From Methyloceanibacter sp. (GTDB lineage Bacteria > Pseudomonadota > Alphaproteobacteria > Rhizobiales > Methyloligellaceae): a DNA stretch of 7,752 bases. The position numbers and the translations under genes are program-made. The notes beneath the pieces were generated by a model. That model was given only the letters and a program-made list of their open reading frames with translations. It was not told the origin of the DNA and ran no database searches. Shown here piece after piece: positions 1 to 7,555 of the stretch. The stretch lies in NCBI GenBank assembly GCA_022865725.1, contig JALHTP010000187.1, positions 1 through 7,752 on the forward strand, read 5' to 3'. The stretch's first letter is position 1, and the number at the start of each line of letters is the position of its first letter.

Positions 1-4
1 GGGC

Positions 5-376
5 TCAAGCCTGGCCGCGGAACACCAGCACCGCGCCAAGCGCGATCAGCCCAAAGCCCGCACCTTGCGTCAGGCTGAGCGGCTCCTTGAAATAGACCGC
101 CGTGAAGCCGGCGAACACCAGAAGCGTGATCACCTCCTGAATCGTTTTGAGCTCCGCCGGCGAATAGACCGCGCTGCCGATCCGGTTCGCGGGCACGGCG
201 AAGCAATATTCCACGAAGGCGATCCCCCAGCTCACCAGCACGACCGTCACCAGCGGTACGGATTTGAACTTGAGGTGGCCATACCAGGCCAAGGTCATGA
301 ACAGATTGGAGCAGACGAGAAGGATGATCGGCGCGAGAAGGGGCCAGACGCCCGGGGCGATCGAAGCAGGAGACAT
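5..376 (-). CDS. DMT-like small membrane protein, DUF486 family
   Basis: This gene encodes a 123-residue, very hydrophobic protein with four probable membrane helices at about residues 12-31, 40-60, 80-98 and 103-120. The first helix ends in FMTLAWYGHLKF, a loop carries VPANRIG, and the third helix starts near QEVITLLVF. This set of motifs is what I know from the DUF486 (PF04342) branch of the drug/metabolite transporter superfamily. The length matches the family, so the gene looks complete. Such four-helix proteins resemble half of a ten-helix DMT transporter and may act as dimers in the inner membrane; no substrate is established. The ATG at 376 has GAGG five bases upstream (382-385). The gene follows the histone-like gene on the same strand after a gap of 209 nt that contains a GC-rich hairpin, so co-transcription is uncertain. 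The family call is firm; transport activity is inference. Confidence 0.9.
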   Translation of the reverse strand: MSPASIAPGVWPLLAPIILLVCSNLFMTLAWYGHLKFKSVPLVTVVLVSWGIAFVEYCFAVPANRIGSAVYSPAELKTIQEVITLLVFAGFTAVYFKEPLSLTQGAGFGLIALGAVLVFRGQA

Positions 377-448
377 TTGGGCCTCGAGTTGCGTACGTTG
401 CGACGGATGAGAGAGAGATCAAAGAATGCCGCCGCACAACGCCACCGG

Positions 449-480
449 CATGGCGTCTCCGGGGGCGGAGGCCCGCCATG
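449..480. other. GC-rich inverted repeat / hairpin between two genes
   Basis: CATGGCG (449-455) pairs perfectly with CGCCATG (474-480). Inside, CTCCG (457-461) pairs with CGGAG (466-470) around a GGGG loop, with a small asymmetric internal loop (1 against 3 bases). It lies between the stop of the histone-like gene and the start of the DUF486 gene. No T-run follows directly on either strand, so it is not a textbook intrinsic terminator. It could help end the histone-like transcript or shape the leader of the downstream gene. The rest of the 377-585 gap shows no gene. Confidence 0.4.
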
Positions 481-585
481 ACGCAAGGAGCGGCGGCCCG
501 GCAAGGGAGCGCCTTGACCTCGGAAATTTCGAGGGAGACGAGAGGGAGAGCGGCGATCCGAGGCCGGCCCTCCCCCTTGCATCAC

Positions 586-1221
586 CTAGATATCGTCGTC
601 GTCACGCGCCCAAGAGGGCCGGTAAGGCTGCGAGCTCGGACTTGAGCTCGGCCCGGCCGCGGGCGTTGCCGGACGAGGCGCCGCCGGGGACGGCGCGCTG
701 CCGCCTCCCATCGGGGCCCCCGGCCGCGGCGCCATGCCGCCGCTTCCCATGCCTGGCGAAGGCGGGGCGGCTGGCCGGGACGGCGGGGCCATGGGGGGCG
801 TTACGGGCCTTGCCGCGACGGGCGCAGGCGCTGTCGGCTTAGGGGCAGCCATTGGCTTCGCTGCTGCCATGGGCTTAGCGGCAGCCATGGGCTTCGCTGC
901 TGCTGCGGGCTTGCGGGCCGGCGCCTTGCGTGCGGCAGGTTTGCGCGCGGCCGGTTTCCGGGCCGCAGGCTTGCGCGCGGTCGTCTTGCGCGCCGCGGGT
1001 TTCCGCGCCGTGCTCTTGGAGGTCTTGCGCGCTGAGGTCTTGCGGGCGGTTGCCCGTTTTGCCGTCGTCTTGCGCGCGGTCGTCTTGCGCGCCGTCTTGC
1101 GCACGGCACGCCCGGTTTTGCGCGCGGTTTTGCGCACGGTGCGCGCAACCTTCCTCGCGGTCTTGCGAGGAGTCGTCTTCTTACTCGTCGTGCGTTTCTT
1201 ACCACTCGTTTTCGTAGCCAT
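586..1221 (-). CDS. Histone H1-like lysine/alanine-rich nucleoid protein
   Basis: The predicted protein has 211 residues and very low complexity. Residues 1-108 are highly basic, built of ARKT, RKTA and RKPAA units with almost no acidic residues. Residues 110-127 are three KPMAA(A/P) repeats. Residues 128-200 are rich in proline, alanine, glycine and serine. The end is YRPSWARDDDDI, a short acidic tail. Such basic tails resemble the C-terminal domain of eukaryotic histone H1, chlamydial Hc2 and pseudomonad AlgP, which bind DNA without sequence specificity and affect compaction and transcription. I infer a nucleoid-associated DNA-binding role here. The start is set at the ATG at 1221 because GGAG (1230-1233) lies eight bases upstream; an in-frame extension to 1284 adds 21 residues unlike the family. 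A promoter candidate lies at 1344-1374. The biased composition could inflate similarity, so no precise family is assigned. Confidence 0.85.
   Translation of the reverse strand: MATKTSGKKRTTSKKTTPRKTARKVARTVRKTARKTGRAVRKTARKTTARKTTAKRATARKTSARKTSKSTARKPAARKTTARKPAARKPAARKPAARKAPARKPAAAAKPMAAAKPMAAAKPMAAPKPTAPAPVAARPVTPPMAPPSRPAAPPSPGMGSGGMAPRPGAPMGGGSAPSPAAPRPATPAAGPSSSPSSQPYRPSWARDDDDI
841..894 (-). repeat. Three tandem 18-bp units coding KPMAA(A/P)
   Basis: Three consecutive 18-bp units inside the histone-like gene encode K-P-M-A-A-A, K-P-M-A-A-A and K-P-M-A-A-P (protein residues 110-127). The units differ at a few bases, so this is a decayed tandem array. It links the basic half of the protein to the proline-rich half. 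Confidence 0.85.
901..1005 (-). repeat. Seven imperfect 15-bp units coding R-K-(P/T/A)-x-A
   Basis: A period of five residues (15 bp) runs from R73 to A107 of the histone-like protein: RKPAA, RKTTA, RKPAA three times, RKAPA and RKPAA. At DNA level the units share the core GCGGCAGG-like or GCGGCCGG-like blocks with base changes between copies. Such arrays often change copy number by slippage, so length variation between strains would be expected. Confidence 0.8.
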
Positions 1222-1343
1222 GGCTTCTGCTCCGATTCTGCTCTGTTGCCGCACTCCACCGCTCAAACGGACGCGTCGTTGCACAAATCACGCTCCACTG
1301 GTCCAGGCTTACCGTCCCACGAGGCGAGTCAATTGTTTTTTTC

Positions 1344-1374
1344 ATTATACGACGATCGCGAGCGAAAGTGCCAA
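1344..1374 (-). promoter_or_regulatory. Sigma-70-type promoter for the histone-like gene
   Basis: Read on the minus strand, a perfect TATAAT (1344-1349) is preceded by TTGGCA (1369-1374), which matches TTGACA at five of six positions. The spacer is 19 bp, two longer than ideal. Transcription would start near 1336, giving a leader of about 115 nt before the ATG at 1221. A run of seven A follows just after the -10 element on the transcribed strand. The element sits between the stop of the peroxiredoxin-like gene and the histone-like gene, which supports independent expression. It is an inference from consensus only. Confidence 0.55.
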
Positions 1375-1392
1375 TTCGGCGTTACGCTCCGC

Positions 1393-2094
1393 TCAGGCGA
1401 GCGCGCCAAGAATCTCCTCCATCCCCAGGCGATGGCGAAAATCGGGGTCGACGAAGCGGGCCTTGACGCGGCCGTCCCTGCCGATCACGAGCGTCGCCGG
1501 GATGGGCAAGAGCCACCCGCCATGACCTTGAAATTGCTCAAGATCGATGCCGAATTGCAGATAAGTCTGCTTGATCTTGTCGCCGACCCAGAAGACGAGG
1601 CCGAGCGAGAGCGCGTAGGCCAGATCGAGGTCGGTCAGCACCCGGAAAGGCAGACCGCGGGTCTCCTGTAGGACCCGCGCGTATTTGGCGGTTTCCGGCA
1701 CGATCGAGACCACTTCGCCGCCGGCAGCGACGATCTCCGGATAGGCGCGCGCCAGCGCATGCAGCTCTAGGCCGCAATAGTCGCACCACGGCCCGCGGTT
1801 GAAGCTGATCACCAGCGGCCCTTGGCGCAAGAGCGAGGCAAGCTCAACCAGATGCCCGTCGCTGTCCGTCATCAGGAAATCGGGCAGCTTCTCGCCGAGG
1901 GCCGGCACGAGGCTATCGGCGCCGTTGGCCTGGATGCGCGCGACGAGACCGTCATAGGTCGCCTCGAGATCGGGGAGAAGCTTGCGGGATTCGCCGAGGT
2001 AGAATTTCAACCTGGCGGCGAGTGGAGCCTTAAGGGTATCCGCCTTGGTGAAGGCATCGGCCAGGGCCCGTTCGAGTGATTTCGCCTCGGTCAA
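1393..2094 (-). CDS. Peroxiredoxin-like protein (AhpC/TSA family, thioredoxin fold)
   Basis: The 233-residue product has a helical N-terminal part (residues 1-60) followed by a thioredoxin-fold peroxiredoxin-like domain (about 63-232). The start of the domain is marked by ALGEKLPDF. The active-site strand reads FNRGPWCDYC, with C104 and C107 forming a CxxC pair, and the conserved cis-proline is in LPIPATLVI (P199). In this peroxiredoxin-like group the usual motif is close to YRGGWCPYC, so D105 replaces the common proline. The likely role is thiol-dependent reduction of hydroperoxides in the cytoplasm; no signal peptide is visible. The start is TTG at 2094, chosen because GGAGAAGG lies just upstream and the next in-frame ATG (residue 75) would cut into the domain. 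It lies 148 nt downstream of the DUF4239 gene on the same strand. The fold is sure; the exact peroxidase or reductase activity is not. Confidence 0.88.
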   Translation of the reverse strand: MTEAKSLERALADAFTKADTLKAPLAARLKFYLGESRKLLPDLEATYDGLVARIQANGADSLVPALGEKLPDFLMTDSDGHLVELASLLRQGPLVISFNRGPWCDYCGLELHALARAYPEIVAAGGEVVSIVPETAKYARVLQETRGLPFRVLTDLDLAYALSLGLVFWVGDKIKQTYLQFGIDLEQFQGHGGWLLPIPATLVIGRDGRVKARFVDPDFRHRLGMEEILGALA

Positions 2095-2098
2095 AACA

Positions 2099-2106
2099 CC
2101 TTCTCC
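2099..2106 (-). promoter_or_regulatory. Ribosome binding site that selects a TTG start
   Basis: On the minus strand GGAGAAGG (2106 down to 2099) lies just before TTG at 2094, with eight bases between GGAG and the start codon. The nearby ATG at 2108 is in another frame and reaches a stop after five codons, so it cannot start this gene. This makes TTG the best start for the peroxiredoxin-like protein. Confidence 0.65.
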
Positions 2107-2143
2107 ATGAGCGGGCGCCGGACGCCGGTTTGCCCTTGCTCCT

Positions 2144-2167
2144 GGCCAATCATGGTCCCGGTTGGCC
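2144..2167. other. Intergenic stem-loop between DUF4239 and peroxiredoxin-like genes
   Basis: GGCCAATC (2144-2151) faces GGTTGGCC (2160-2167). The arms pair over eight positions with one G-T wobble around an eight-base loop. It lies in the 148-nt gap between two minus-strand genes. No T-tract follows, so it may be a weak terminator, a processing site or chance. The rest of the gap (2095-2242) shows no convincing gene. Confidence 0.3.
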
Positions 2168-2242
2168 CATTAGACCTGGTGAGTCCCAACTTTCGCACAC
2201 CGATATAGAGGCGAGAGTGGAAAAGTCGAGCGGCGTGACGGC

Positions 2243-3043
2243 TCAAGGCGGCGGCCAATTCGGCGGCATCTGGCGCAGCGCCTGATCGAAGGGGAAGGCT
2301 GAGATGTGGACGTCGCCGGTAAAGGGATAGTCGAAGGCGAGACCGAGCAGCATGGCGAGGGCGACCAGCGCCGCCAGCGCGCCGGTCATGAGGACCTGCG
2401 CCACCAGATTGGTCGAGCCGAAGAAGGCCGGGTAGCCAAGCGTGATCAGACCCCCGACGATCAGCACGAACCACAAGATTCTCGGCATCGAGCCGTCGGA
2501 GCTGTCCAGGCGTTCGTTGCGGTTGTCGGTCATCACCGCCAATAGTCTGAGCGAGTCCTGGTAAAGCGCCAGCTCTTGCCAGCTCTGCGGCTTGATGTCG
2601 AAGACCGCCCGGCTCAGTCGATCGAGGTCCTTGCCGACCACGTCGCTCGGCTCGCCGACGGCCATCGTCGGCCATTCATGCTCGCGCACGTCGTTGGCAT
2701 AGTCGAGGAGATGCGTCCGGATCTCGGCGCCGCCCTCGACGGGCAGGGCAAAGGTGACCCGGTGCAGATCGACGACCGCCTTCGCCTCGTCGCGAACCGC
2801 CGCCTCGGTCTTGCGGAAATCCTCCCACACGGCGATCACCACGAAGGCCAGCATCACGGCGTAGAACACGCCGACCACGGCGAATTTGAAGCCGGCGACC
2901 TCATTGTTGAGCTTCAACCGGTCGACGCCAAAGGCGCGCCGCGTAATCAGCATGAGGCCGACGCTGTACGCCGCGGCACCCAGGGTCAGAATGACGGCCG
3001 TGATCCAGAGCGGGGTATCATGGACGAGATGAAGCAAGGACAT
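2243..3043 (-). CDS. DUF4239 membrane protein (bestrophin-like domain)
   Basis: The 266-residue product has four probable membrane helices at about residues 13-33, 53-73, 188-208 and 213-236, in two pairs separated by a soluble stretch of about 110 residues. The segment LNNEVAGFKFAVVGVFYAV at the start of the second helix, the glycine-rich third helix, and the FDYPFTGDVHIS motif after the fourth helix are typical of the DUF4239 family (PF14023), sometimes called bestrophin-like. The length fits a full member. Function is unknown; an ion channel-like role is suggested only by remote similarity. The ATG at 3043 has AAGGTG (3051-3056) seven bases upstream, which supports the start. It is divergent from uvrB across a 181-nt region that must hold promoters for both. 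No clear -35/-10 pair was found for it. Confidence 0.9.
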   Translation of the reverse strand: MSLLHLVHDTPLWITAVILTLGAAAYSVGLMLITRRAFGVDRLKLNNEVAGFKFAVVGVFYAVMLAFVVIAVWEDFRKTEAAVRDEAKAVVDLHRVTFALPVEGGAEIRTHLLDYANDVREHEWPTMAVGEPSDVVGKDLDRLSRAVFDIKPQSWQELALYQDSLRLLAVMTDNRNERLDSSDGSMPRILWFVLIVGGLITLGYPAFFGSTNLVAQVLMTGALAALVALAMLLGLAFDYPFTGDVHISAFPFDQALRQMPPNWPPP

Positions 3044-3111
3044 TTCAAATCACCTTGACCGGCAATTGCGCGTCTCTTTTTAGCGGAAAGCCCCCCAATA
3101 AGAAGGGTCAA

Positions 3112-3126
3112 GTTCCGTGTGGCTTC
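3112..3126 (+). promoter_or_regulatory. Near-match to the alphaproteobacterial LexA box upstream of uvrB
   Basis: GTTC (3112-3115), seven bases, then CTTC (3123-3126) differs at one position from GTTC-N7-GTTC, the LexA operator known in many alphaproteobacteria. It lies about 100 bp before the chosen uvrB start. Matches with one mismatch are expected several times by chance in a window of this size, so the call rests on position. The intergenic region 3044-3224 also has TTGACC at 3055-3060 but no convincing -10 at the right distance. Confidence 0.2.
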
Positions 3127-3224
3127 TCGCCCGGCGGTACGGGTTGGGATTTTGGGCCCCCCTCGGGCGAGGCCGGTCGGGCGCACCCCTAGCCAAGTCC
3201 CTTCCCCGCCGCCATATTCGGCCC

Positions 3225-5675
<2,451 letters not shown>

Positions 5676-5678
<3 letters not shown>

Positions 5679-5723
5679 ACGGCACAGGCCGCCGCTTCGC
5701 CGGCGATCTCCGTGCGGCGTCTA
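5676..5723. terminator. Candidate two-way terminator between uvrB and the six-cysteine gene
   Basis: TAGACG (5676-5681) pairs with CGTCTA (5718-5723), and GCAC (5682-5685) pairs with GTGC (5712-5715), with a two-base GG bulge. An inner hairpin CGCCG (5690-5694) / CGGCG (5701-5705) closes a six-base loop. The TAG stops of both convergent genes form the outer ends of the stem. The hairpin reads the same from both sides, as expected for a shared terminator, but there is no T-run, so intrinsic termination would be weak. Confidence 0.4.
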
Positions 5724-5945
5724 ACCCGGGATCTCGATCTTGATGCAAATGTTGTAGAGGTCGTTGCATTGCTTATAGCATTTCCGCCTCGTGCACCTGT
5801 CCCAGCACCGATTCCAGGATCGCGCGCACTCCGTCATGGCGTCCTGCGGGTCCTGCTTCGTTTTTGTGACCGCGATGCCCGCGCCTTCAAATTGGAACCC
5901 GGTTGCGAGAATGAGCATGAGCCCGATCAAGATGGCTTTTCGCAT
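5721..5945 (-). CDS. Small exported six-cysteine protein of unknown function
   Basis: I do not recognise a family. The 74-residue product starts MRK followed by a hydrophobic stretch, a likely Sec signal peptide of about 25 residues (possible cut after GAGIA). The mature part of about 49 residues holds six cysteines (C40, C47, C51, C56, C60, C67) spaced C-X6-C-X3-C-X4-C-X3-C-X6-C, which is symmetric about its centre. Two CX3C pairs suggest two helices bridged by disulfides, as in alpha-hairpinin-like folds; that is inference. Three tryptophan or tyrosine residues and several arginines and lysines lie among the cysteines. A strong GGAGGA (5952-5957) six bases before the ATG argues for real translation. 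The gene converges on uvrB with only a 42-nt gap, so it is not part of its operon. Periplasmic or secreted location is likely; partner and role are unknown. Confidence 0.75.
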   Translation of the reverse strand: MRKAILIGLMLILATGFQFEGAGIAVTKTKQDPQDAMTECARSWNRCWDRCTRRKCYKQCNDLYNICIKIEIPG

Positions 5946-5951
5946 TTACCG

Positions 5952-5957
5952 TCCTCC
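5952..5957 (-). promoter_or_regulatory. Strong ribosome binding site of the six-cysteine gene
   Basis: GGAGGA on the minus strand lies six bases upstream of the ATG at 5945. It is among the best ribosome sites in the window and is the main evidence, with the signal peptide, that this short frame is a gene. Confidence 0.7.
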
Positions 5958-5987
5958 GCTTGGTTGGCTTTGCATCCTGAGTGTGGA

Positions 5988-6036
5988 TCGCAATTATGCG
6001 GGCATGAAAGTGAATCGAACCTGAAATTAATTGCGA
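5988..6036. repeat. Perfect 9-bp inverted repeat over the putative promoter of the six-cysteine gene
   Basis: TCGCAATTA (5988-5996) and its exact reverse complement TAATTGCGA (6028-6036) are separated by 31 bases, with 40 bp between arm centres, close to four helical turns. The left arm overlaps the candidate -10 element at 5993-5998. This would suit a regulator bound at two sites. A 9-bp perfect repeat at such spacing is expected about once by chance in a window of this length, so position is the only added support. The remainder of the 262-nt gap (5946-6207) shows no gene. Confidence 0.35.
5993..5998 (-). promoter_or_regulatory. Candidate -10 element of the six-cysteine gene
   Basis: CATAAT on the minus strand matches TATAAT at five of six positions and lies in a locally AT-richer patch about 50 bases before the ATG, which would give a leader of about 40 nt. 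No good -35 hexamer is found 16-18 bp upstream (GGTTCG lies there), so the promoter may need an activator or may be false. Confidence 0.35.
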
Positions 6037-6207
6037 GGAGTTGACGCCACGCGCATCAAGCTGAGTGTAGCTGCTTTCGCGCGGCCTCTTGGCTGAGATG
6101 CGGCAATGCTGTCCCCGGCCGCCAGCGACGCGGGGAGCGTTACCGCCGCCTAAAGGTCGAGATTGCCTTAAATCAAAGTGCCGAGGTGACCGGGGTTCCC
6201 GAAAGCC

Positions 6208-6354
6208 TCACGAGCTTTTCTTGGTAAAACCGCTTTGACCAGGCTTGCCGCGCTGATCGGCCGACCCGATTGGCGTCGACGGCGGCGCCACCTTCTTCTT
6301 GTCCTGCTTCGGCTTCTTCTTCTCGCGATTGCTTCTCTGTTGGCCTTTGGCCAC
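6208..6354 (-). CDS. Small basic MAKGQ-type protein, unknown function
   Basis: The 48-residue product begins MAKGQQRSNREKKKPKQDK and ends GQSGFTKKSS. The opening MAKGQxRSNxExKKPK is one I recall from short conserved hypothetical proteins in many Proteobacteria; no function is established. Nearly a third of the residues are lysine or arginine, there is no membrane segment, and it is likely disordered and cytoplasmic, so nucleic-acid binding is possible but only inferred. The start is GTG at 6354 with GGAGGA (6359-6364) four bases upstream. An in-frame ATG at 6366 would add four residues but overlaps that ribosome site and departs from the conserved start. It lies 96 nt downstream of the ligase gene on the same strand and may share its transcript. 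A different frame of this region gives an arginine-rich 63-residue product that is a shadow of this gene. Confidence 0.75.
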   Translation of the reverse strand: MAKGQQRSNREKKKPKQDKKKVAPPSTPIGSADQRGKPGQSGFTKKSS

Positions 6355-6358
6355 GACA

Positions 6359-6364
6359 TCCTCC
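6359..6364 (-). promoter_or_regulatory. Ribosome binding site selecting the GTG start of the MAKGQ-type gene
   Basis: GGAGGA on the minus strand sits four bases before GTG 6354. Because it overlaps the in-frame ATG at 6364-6366, that ATG is an unlikely start. Confidence 0.6.
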
Positions 6365-6450
6365 ATGGGCTAAGCAGCGCCAGTGCGGCACTACACCTAC
6401 GCGAGTCCCCCGCGTCCTTCTAACAATATTTGGGCGCGCGGCGGCCGCCT

Positions 6451-7410
6451 TTATCGCTTCGGCCTTACGGCTTGCTTGGCTTGGCGCAGGGGTTTCGGCG
6501 TCTCGCGCGTGACCTCGGCCGCCTTCTTGTCGGTGCGCAGTCCAAGGAACACCGGGTGGCGCATCTCGCCGCCCGCCGTCCATTCGGTGAATTTCACCTC
6601 GGCGACGAGCTTCGGCTTGACCCAGGTGGTGTTCGCCGCGTCGGGGACTTTGGCGGCGACGGGCTTCTTGCCGGTGATCAGCGGGACCAGCAGCGCGTGG
6701 ATCGCGCGCAGCCGCTCGGCATCGAAGCCGGTGCCGGCGCGGCCGACATAGGTCCAACCCTTCCCCTCGCGCACCGCAAGCACCAGCGCGCCAAAATATT
6801 TGCGTGAGCGGCGCGGCGCGGTGAAGCCGACGATCACCACTTCTTGCTCTTGGTGAGCTTTGACCTTCAGCCAATCGCGGGTGCGTATCCCCGAGTGGTA
6901 GCGGCTCGTGGCGAGCTTCGCCATCACCCCTTCCTCGCCCGCGCGCTTCGCCTTCTCGAATTCCTTGATGCCTTTGCCCGCGACATGGGCGCTGTAAAGC
7001 AGGAGCTTGCTGTTCGGGAGGATCCGCGCGAGCGCCGCCTTGCGCTCGAGCAAAGTCTTGCCGCGCATATCCTGGCCGTCGAGATAGAGCAGATCGAACA
7101 CGCAATAGAGGAGACGCGTCGGCTCGCGCTCTGCATTCTGCAACAGCTGGAAGCGCGACCGCCCCTGCGCATCGAGCGCCACCAGCTCGCCATCGAGCAC
7201 GGCCTCGTGCTCGATGGCGGCGAGCGCGGCGCAGATCGAGGGATATTTCCGCGAGATGCCGTTGCCGTTACGGGAATAGAGCGAGGCGTGGCCCGGCCCG
7301 GCGACGGCTATGGCGCGGAAGCCGTCCCATTTCGTCTCAAACACCCAAGCGGGATCGTCGAACGGCGTGTCGGTGAGCGTGGCGAGCATGGGGCGTAGAT
7401 CGGGTTGCAT
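6451..7410 (-). CDS. ATP-dependent DNA ligase, LigD-type ligase domain alone
   Basis: This 319-residue protein seals DNA nicks through an enzyme-AMP intermediate. The nucleotidyltransferase motifs are in order: motif I ETKWDGFR (nucleophile K27), SRNGN (46-50), motif III VLDGEL (E74), FDLLYLDG (104-111), motif IV EEGVMAK (158-164) and motif V WLKVK (K181, K183). An OB-fold domain follows (about 185-292) with SRKYFGALVLAV, YVGRAGTGFD and the WT..GEMRHPVFLGLR segment typical of the LigD ligase domain. Length equals that domain alone, without the LigD nuclease or polymerase modules. The last 25 residues are basic. The start at ATG 7410 gives the usual opening RPMLATL soon after; its ribosome site is poor (AGG directly before ATG), and an in-frame GTG at 7485 is possible. 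Such ligases often act in Ku-dependent end joining or base-excision repair; no ku gene is in view. It is divergent from the NTF2-like gene. Confidence 0.95.
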   Translation of the reverse strand: MQPDLRPMLATLTDTPFDDPAWVFETKWDGFRAIAVAGPGHASLYSRNGNGISRKYPSICAALAAIEHEAVLDGELVALDAQGRSRFQLLQNAEREPTRLLYCVFDLLYLDGQDMRGKTLLERKAALARILPNSKLLLYSAHVAGKGIKEFEKAKRAGEEGVMAKLATSRYHSGIRTRDWLKVKAHQEQEVVIVGFTAPRRSRKYFGALVLAVREGKGWTYVGRAGTGFDAERLRAIHALLVPLITGKKPVAAKVPDAANTTWVKPKLVAEVKFTEWTAGGEMRHPVFLGLRTDKKAAEVTRETPKPLRQAKQAVRPKR

Positions 7411-7439
7411 CCTGGCACCGTCGCGCAGCGCTCCTTGAA

Positions 7440-7469
7440 GCCCGGCCCGGAATGCTAGCACGGCCGGGC
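7440..7469. repeat. Inverted repeat in the leader region of the ligase gene
   Basis: GCCCGGCC (7440-7447) pairs with GGCCGGGC (7462-7469) around a 14-base loop that itself contains the palindrome GCTAGC. It sits 30-60 bases before the ligase ATG, within the 145-nt divergent region. It could be a leader hairpin or an operator. The region is very GC-rich, so chance is a real alternative. Confidence 0.3.
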
Positions 7470-7555
7470 ATCTCCCAACGACCACCCGGAGAAGACTGTC
7501 AGTATACGTCTCGACTCATGCTAGTCTGGCGTCCTCGGTCGTGGAGGGGGCAAGC

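Noticed and set aside
841..1005. Repeats in the histone-like gene considered as a CRISPR-like array
   Set aside because: Units are only 15-18 bp, directly adjacent with no spacers, and coding in frame.
1357..1374. Possible sigma-54 promoter starting TTGGCAC before the histone-like gene
   Set aside because: The GG-to-GC spacing is off by one base, while a perfect sigma-70 TATAAT lies just downstream.
734..1525. Plus-strand frame rich in repeated LRAV and AAG units opposite the histone-like gene
   Set aside because: It is the mirror of the repeat arrays of the histone-like gene. The minus strand has the promoter and ribosome site.
2076..2285. 69-residue plus-strand frame in the gap between DUF4239 and peroxiredoxin-like genes
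   Set aside because: It overlaps the ends of both genes, has no ribosome site and no recognisable feature.
5712..6044. Plus-strand frames of 110 and 77 residues opposite the six-cysteine gene
   Set aside because: They lack ribosome sites, while the minus strand has a signal peptide, ordered cysteines and a strong ribosome site.
6183..6209. Weak hairpin overlapping the stop of the MAKGQ-type gene (GAGG/CCTC with inner CGGG/CCCG)
   Set aside because: The stems are only four pairs each with internal loops and no T-run, too weak to call.
6440..6449. 10-bp palindrome GGCGGCCGCC just after the ligase stop
   Set aside because: It has no loop, no T-run, and such words are common in GC-rich DNA; I see no support for a terminator.
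6173..7105. 310-residue arginine-rich frame overlapping the ligase
   Set aside because: It is an out-of-phase reading of the ligase; ligase motifs I to V lie unbroken in the chosen frame.
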